The position numbers were made by a program, and so were the translations under genes. Under the pieces are notes generated by a model. The model was not told where the DNA came from. It worked only from the letters and a program-made list of their open reading frames with translations, and did no database searches. Below, one piece after another: positions 59,301 through 64,000 of a stretch of DNA of 64,000 nt; within the stretch, counting starts at the first letter, position 1, and every line of letters begins with the position of its first letter. This stretch comes from Ciona intestinalis. Lineage: Eukaryota; Chordata; Ascidiacea; Phlebobranchia; Cionidae. The stretch covers positions 4,741,961 to 4,805,960 of the forward strand of contig NC_020172.2 of the NCBI RefSeq assembly GCF_000224145.3. The letters run 5' to 3'.

Positions 59301-60689
59301 CAAAGTTGCATGTAACAGTTAGTGTGGTAGAACGGGTTATGTGACGTGAATGGTGACTTGGCCCCAGGCTGTCGGCCAGCAGTAGCGGGTCTTTATACGC
59401 GTAATATTGAACCCTACTTCTAATGGCGTGACTTTTGTGTCTATGCTTATAGTTGTCATGATTAATATTAACAGATAGTTTATATTATTCGTATTAAACG
59501 AGTTCGTTTTTGACCTCCGGGGTCACGTAATTTACCGTAGCCCGCCGGTGCCGGAGCCAGTCTAAACAGAGTTCGGGTAACTCAGTATTACCGTCATGTC
59601 TACCGGTGCAAATTATGCCCAGGGCAACTCGCATAGGCTGTACCAGGCGCTTACTTACGCGCACATATACTGCCGTACACGAAGTGGGTCGGTTTACAAA
59701 TGTGGACATATCGACCATCGAGAAGATATGCGTCGCTGTTTGGTGGGCAACCTTGGGCCCGGCATTGTGCTGGTACGGCATCACTTCTTTCTGTGAATTG
59801 AAAACGTCATAATAAGAATAAAAACATCATAATAAGCATCATTCGATCATCCTATAGAAGTTTATTATTGCATCACAAAACGCTTTGTGACGTATTGGGA
59901 TTCAAATATTGATATTCAAATAATGAAAGTGGCGGGAAATGGTAAAAAACACGCGGACTTACCTCTGCAAATTCCGTATGCGTTGAAGTAACCGTCGTTA
60001 CAAACACAGATAGGAGCGTTGTTGTATTGTTGGCATGTGGATCTTAGCGGGCATTGGCCGCAAGATAATATTGCTGGGGCAACGGAAGCAGTTGGTATAA
60101 TAACTGGTAGGGTTACTGGTCCCGCAGTGACCGGTCCTGGCCCAGCAGCTGCGTATCAGAAAAACGAATTATTATTAAAATAAATGTTAGATATAATGTA
60201 TTTGGTTTATATAAGTCCCACTTTTTAAATTTGATTTCAGTTACATTTACTTCCCTTTTAAATTGACTCGCCAAGGTAGTACTTGCGTCTCAATTATTTA
60301 ATCAAATCACTTACGTATACAAGAGATGGTATTTTGGTTGTTCTGTATCCTCCATGTAACGCGGGCAGCGTTGTTTGTTCGTTCGCATACTGCGGACTGT
60401 CCGCTTGATGGAGCGAATGTGTAACCGGATCTACATGTGAAAATTATTGTAGTGCCAATGGGGTAGGAAGCTCGTAGAGGTGTGTATAGGGCGAACGCGA
60501 CACTCACTGGCGGGTAGCAAAAAAGTGGGGTCTCTGTAAAAAACATATTGTTAGCTACAAGTATGGGACTCCATAATAAAGAGATATTCTTAACTAGAAG
60601 CAATGCTTCGGTACATTTTGTAACTTACGTGCGACAGAATCCTTGAAAAGGCCAAGCACACAAACTATCAGCAGAAACTTGATACCCAT
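53358..60689 (-). CDS. Secreted multi-CCP (sushi) protein with one EGF-like module
   Basis: Twelve minus-strand exons: 60689-60629, 60533-60315, 60148-59963, 58512-58294, 57794-57567, 57494-57288, 56888-56700, 56236-55982, 55763-55497, 55263-55057, 54158-53955, 53572-53358. They total 2457 nt (818 residues). Exon 1 encodes a signal peptide (MGIKFLLIVCVLGLFKDSVA). Exon 2 is CCP1. Exon 3 is a Pro/Thr-rich stretch plus a six-cysteine EGF-like module (CGQCPLRSTC, CVCNDGYFNAYGIC). Exons 4-12 each encode one CCP with the four-cysteine, GxxxxYxC pattern, for example APCYSPIAPENGFVSP and YSCRPGYILT. Thr/Pro/Val-rich linkers lie between several modules. All internal exons are symmetrical phase 1-1, the class that permits module shuffling. 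There is no transmembrane segment or GPI-like tail, so the protein is secreted. CCP proteins act in complement control and adhesion; the specific role here is unknown. Confidence 0.9.
54560..54715. mobile_element. AGTAGGGTGGGG-type dispersed element in a CCP gene intron
   Basis: It contains GATGAGACACCTTTTCGTTC, an internal CATTTGGTAGTAAAAAAGAA and GGTGCCCCATCTTACCCCAC at the other end. The two ends are inverted copies of the GGTGTCCCATCTTCCCCCAC motif, so terminal inverted repeats are likely. Confidence 0.65.
58053..58235 (+). mobile_element. AGTAGGGTGGGG-type dispersed element in a CCP gene intron
   Basis: It begins CAGTAGGGTGGGGGGAGATG and ends near AAGGTGTCCCAAG, with the same internal order as the copies at 1472 and 43197. 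It is non-coding. Confidence 0.7.
59221..59800. other. Unexplained GC-richer block in intron 3 of the CCP gene
   Basis: This block is much richer in CG than its surroundings, with open frames on both strands (minus 59781-59494, 96 codons at most). Neither product resembles a known domain and no splice connection to the CCP gene is evident. It could be an old insertion or a regulatory block. Confidence 0.35.
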
Positions 60690-63600
60690 GTTTATTTTAG
60701 CGTTATACGCAGTAGCTCTATCTGATCTGATATAAAGATAAAGAAACAGTTATGGTCTATTTCGTATGTTGCGCCAACTACACCGTAAGACTTTCTGATC
60801 TGCAAATAATTCTTTCTGCTTATATATATAACCGACAAGCCATACGTATGGGTTATATACACCTGTGGTTTATGACATATACTAAAACAAAGCTATAGAA
60901 TGCGTTTTGTTATGACGTGTTTTGTGCGTCATTGTCTTATCAATAACGTTAACTGCTTCTAAACTTCACACTTGTCATTCAATTCATAAATAACATCCAT
61001 CGACTGCAAGAGCGACTGACTGAATTCGACACAACCGCTGTGGCCTTTTATACACCTCAAATCGTGCAGCTGGTTTTCAGTCATTTTCCTCGATTTTTCT
61101 TTGGTTCTTTTTATCACATTTTGAGAATTCCGATTCTTTTATGAATTTCTTCCCTTCTTCCCAGCCTCGTAGTGCCTTGCGGGCGTGTTCTTATCTGACG
61201 CGTTATATTCTGCCGATGTTGGGCGATACTCTTTCCGCCTTTTGTTTGAAAATGCCCGAGGTGCTAAATGCATTCGTAATCCACGCAGTGTTAGTACACA
61301 AAATGCAGAATGCCGCGACATCGACATGAAATTTGTTTTTACTCAAGTTTCGTCATTCTTTCGGTTTAGAATTTGACATTAGAGATCTCTCCCTACTACA
61401 AGGCGCTCGACACGTTTTAGGACACCACATTTTGACTTCAATTTTTGCTAGCCCCGTTCTTTTAGGAACGATTCTAAATTCTATGCCCTATAATTTTGAA
61501 TTCCATAAGAGCGCGTGTGCACATTAATAATTAAAAAAAAAACAGTTGTGAATTTCAAATAAGTTCACAAAAATTACTAGAAAATATATGCAATGTATTC
61601 TATATGTGTTGTATTATCTGCATTTAGAACTTGTGTTATATTTTTAAGCCATAATGAATTAATTCTGTCACAGCCAGAGTATCCATATAGTATGCTATAT
61701 AGGTATGTTAGTGTGTGGTAACCTGCATGTAGAAATCAACTTAACCACCGCCGCCCGCTATTTTATTCTTTCCTCGTGAGCAGCCAACGAGGAACAAAGT
61801 GGTCAAAATTATCCCAATTTATTCATTTCCTCTAAGGTCACTCGTGTTCAAGCCGTTCTTTTTCGCCATGTCTCAATTTTGTCACATTTCGGCTTGAATT
61901 AGACCCTATCAATCACGTGTGTTGATATAACTTTAACCTCTACTGGTCTAGCATTATTCGACGGCTAAAATAATAACACGCATGTGCAGTTCGTGGCCTT
62001 AGTTCTCCGAAAATAGTAATTTTTTCCGAGGAAATGACTATCAGATATATCGGTGCCTGTAAACATAGATACCCGACACCGCTGGGAGATTAAATCATTT
62101 TGTCACCTTTAGCTTTTTGTCTTGCATAATTCTTGCATGATAAAATATACGTTGGTACATAAATCTGCTATATCACCGAGTCATTTTCATTTTCTAAAAA
62201 AGCTAATTTGGTTGCGTGATCCGCACACCATTTAAAATCCATTTTTACAGTTTTATAAGTATTTTTTTGTAACTTTTGTAAAATTAGTCCTAGTTTTAGT
62301 ATTTCCGGCGTACATAAATGAAATGTATGTAGCTATGCTACAATTAAACTTGAGAGTCTACGTATAGTAATAAGAGCAAGTAGCGGTTTAATCACTTGTC
62401 GTGTTCTCATATATTTAACCTGTTAATTACCTCATTCACAAATTTAATTAATCTGGTTAGGAATGACGTTCCATCATTATCAAGCTTGGCTTTTCGACCG
62501 ACTCAATTAGGTATTATTAATATTACGCACGCAACGAACGGTTCTTAATTATTACTACATGCTTAAGAGCACATTCTACCACATTTATAGCTGATCTTGT
62601 TTTTTTCGCGGAACAGCTTAACGTGTTGGTTAAGTCGTTAACACGCTGTGGTATGAGTTCTTTTGACCAATTACCCACGTATGTGTTACCGCAAAGCAGA
62701 CATTGCGACCAAACAATAGCCATTGTTTGCTAATATTTGTTTATGTTCCCGCCAAAAACAGTCAAAGCCACGAGGTGTGTTGATGTTTTAACTAGCTTGT
62801 TTTGAACTTGTGAGAAGTCTACAAAGCTCTAAATGACCTCTGCATCGCATACGGCAAGTAAATTTCGTAAAAAGTGGTATAATGCCTTGGGGTGCTACGG
62901 GCGCGTTGTTAACATGCATTATTCAGTCCCCGCAGCACGAAACGTAGTTACCAATAGAAGTAGTAATAAAATACTGACATTAAAGCACTTCGTTCAACGA
63001 ATGTGTTTTATTTCTGCCATCACCGTTTATGGCTTCGAATTGCACACTTTAGAAAGTCCACGATGCAGCGAAATCAGTTTTATCACCGCTACGAGCAAAA
63101 TGCCGGAAAAGTTAAATTTGTCGAAACTCTGTATTAGGTTTCTAATCAGCTTTTGTAAATTCCGTTACCGTTTTTTTGTAAAGCAACTTTAAAAACTCCT
63201 TAATTTCTAAAAACACAAAAAAGGGCGGAACAGGGCATACAATTTAATTTAGTAGGGGAATTTTAGTTCAGGATATTTAAGATATATTGAAGTATCAATA
63301 CTTTCTATGTCGATAAACTAAGATATTGATATTTACGGAATATTTCTTTCATAGGCTGTTTACTTTTCGTGCTCCCCATATTTAGGTTCTTGTAGATCTG
63401 CCCAACCTCAGTCCGGAAAGAAAATATCCATTAAATATGAGCGAGCTGGCCCATGTGATTTGTATATACGACATAAAATAACTCTTTATCTACAGACTCT
63501 GGGTTTGCCTATTACCCCAGCGAGTATAAAATGGTAAAAGGGAATATAAACAATTGTTATACGCTTTTATTCCTCATTTCTCGAAGATATTAAGCGAATA

Positions 63601-64000
63601 CCTAGCGCTGTGTTCCGTAACCAGCAATTGTGGGAAAATACTCTCAAGTGGAAATTATATTTTGGTGTTTAAATCACTAGAGGTTCAGGTATAAATAACC
63701 ATAAAACTGAACATAGTTGGTTGCTGAGCGGTTGCCGGTGTACAAGTACTACTACAAATAGAATTATGTCCTTGTGCCGATTGTATTGTAGGTTGTATAG
63801 TACCTCGGCATACATATCGGTCATACTTGTAACCGAGCAACAAACCGACGCAAAACGTCATAATACGTAGCACACGTCGGCAGTAAATTTAAACTGTGAC
63901 GTCACGACACGTTCAAGTGACGTGGTGGAACAAAACCTTTCTGGAAACAATGGCAACGATTGTGACGATGCCATTGAAATAAACGGAATCGCGCAAATTG
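60690..64000. other. No recognised gene; promoter region of CCP gene then intergenic
   Basis: The first 150 bases hold the likely CCP gene promoter. The remainder has scattered open frames up to about 119 codons (plus 62833-63192) with no recognisable domain, signal or splice pattern. A perfect CRE (TGACGTCA) is at 63897-63904, near the window end, possibly a promoter of a gene beyond it. Confidence 0.45.
60821..60830 (-). promoter_or_regulatory. TATA box candidate for the CCP gene
   Basis: TATATATATA followed by AGC on the minus strand lies about 130 bases upstream of the ATG at 60689. It is the only strong TATA-like site close to this start. Use is inference. Confidence 0.45.

Noticed and set aside
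62833..63192. 119-codon plus frame starting with ATG
   Set aside because: No recognisable domain, no paralogue in the window and no supporting promoter or splice evidence; length alone is not enough.

Overview
The window looks like genomic DNA of a tunicate, most probably Ciona. The coding genes match vertebrate families closely but are split into many short exons with GT/AG introns of 100-1000 bases. The non-coding DNA is AT-rich and crowded with short dispersed elements and minisatellites. The genus is inferred from gene content and repeat style, not proven. There are three assembly gaps (runs of N).

Layout. (1) 2552-22186, + strand: GRIP, a seven-PDZ scaffold protein; 21 exons can be read, one of them cut by a gap, and the true 5' end is not identified. 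Its 9.3 kb intron (6595-15898) holds two single-exon genes on the opposite strand (7675-8343 and 11967-12677) that encode related, apparently secreted proteins I cannot assign to a family. They are the best candidates for something undescribed. (2) 23927-33670, + strand: PRPF6, the U4/U6.U5 tri-snRNP protein; 18 exons give an uninterrupted 949-residue frame. (3) 34293-36542, - strand: a coiled-coil protein resembling vertebrate C6orf163 (5 exons, 340 residues), with an RFX X-box upstream. (4) 37224-44043, + strand: a NEMO/optineurin-type coiled-coil protein with a UBAN motif but no zinc finger (14 exons, 445 residues). (5) 44959-46227 and 46805-48022, - strand: two tandem intronless PAF-acetylhydrolase 2-like genes. 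(6) 48570-50994, + strand: a small protein with two death-domain-like regions (5 exons, 183 residues), head-to-head with the second PAFAH gene. (7) 53358-60689, - strand: a secreted protein with ten CCP/sushi modules and one EGF-like module (12 exons, 818 residues). (8) 60690-64000: no gene recognised.

Gene relationships. The NEMO-like and death-domain genes lie within 12 kb of each other and both families act in death-receptor/NF-kB signalling; any functional link is inference. PAFAH and CCP proteins also act in inflammation and innate immunity elsewhere, but nothing here shows co-regulation. GRIP and PRPF6 are unrelated housekeeping or scaffold genes. Exon boundaries were read by eye from splice sites, phase continuity and family resemblance. 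Each complete model (2-7) has a length divisible by three and an open frame throughout.
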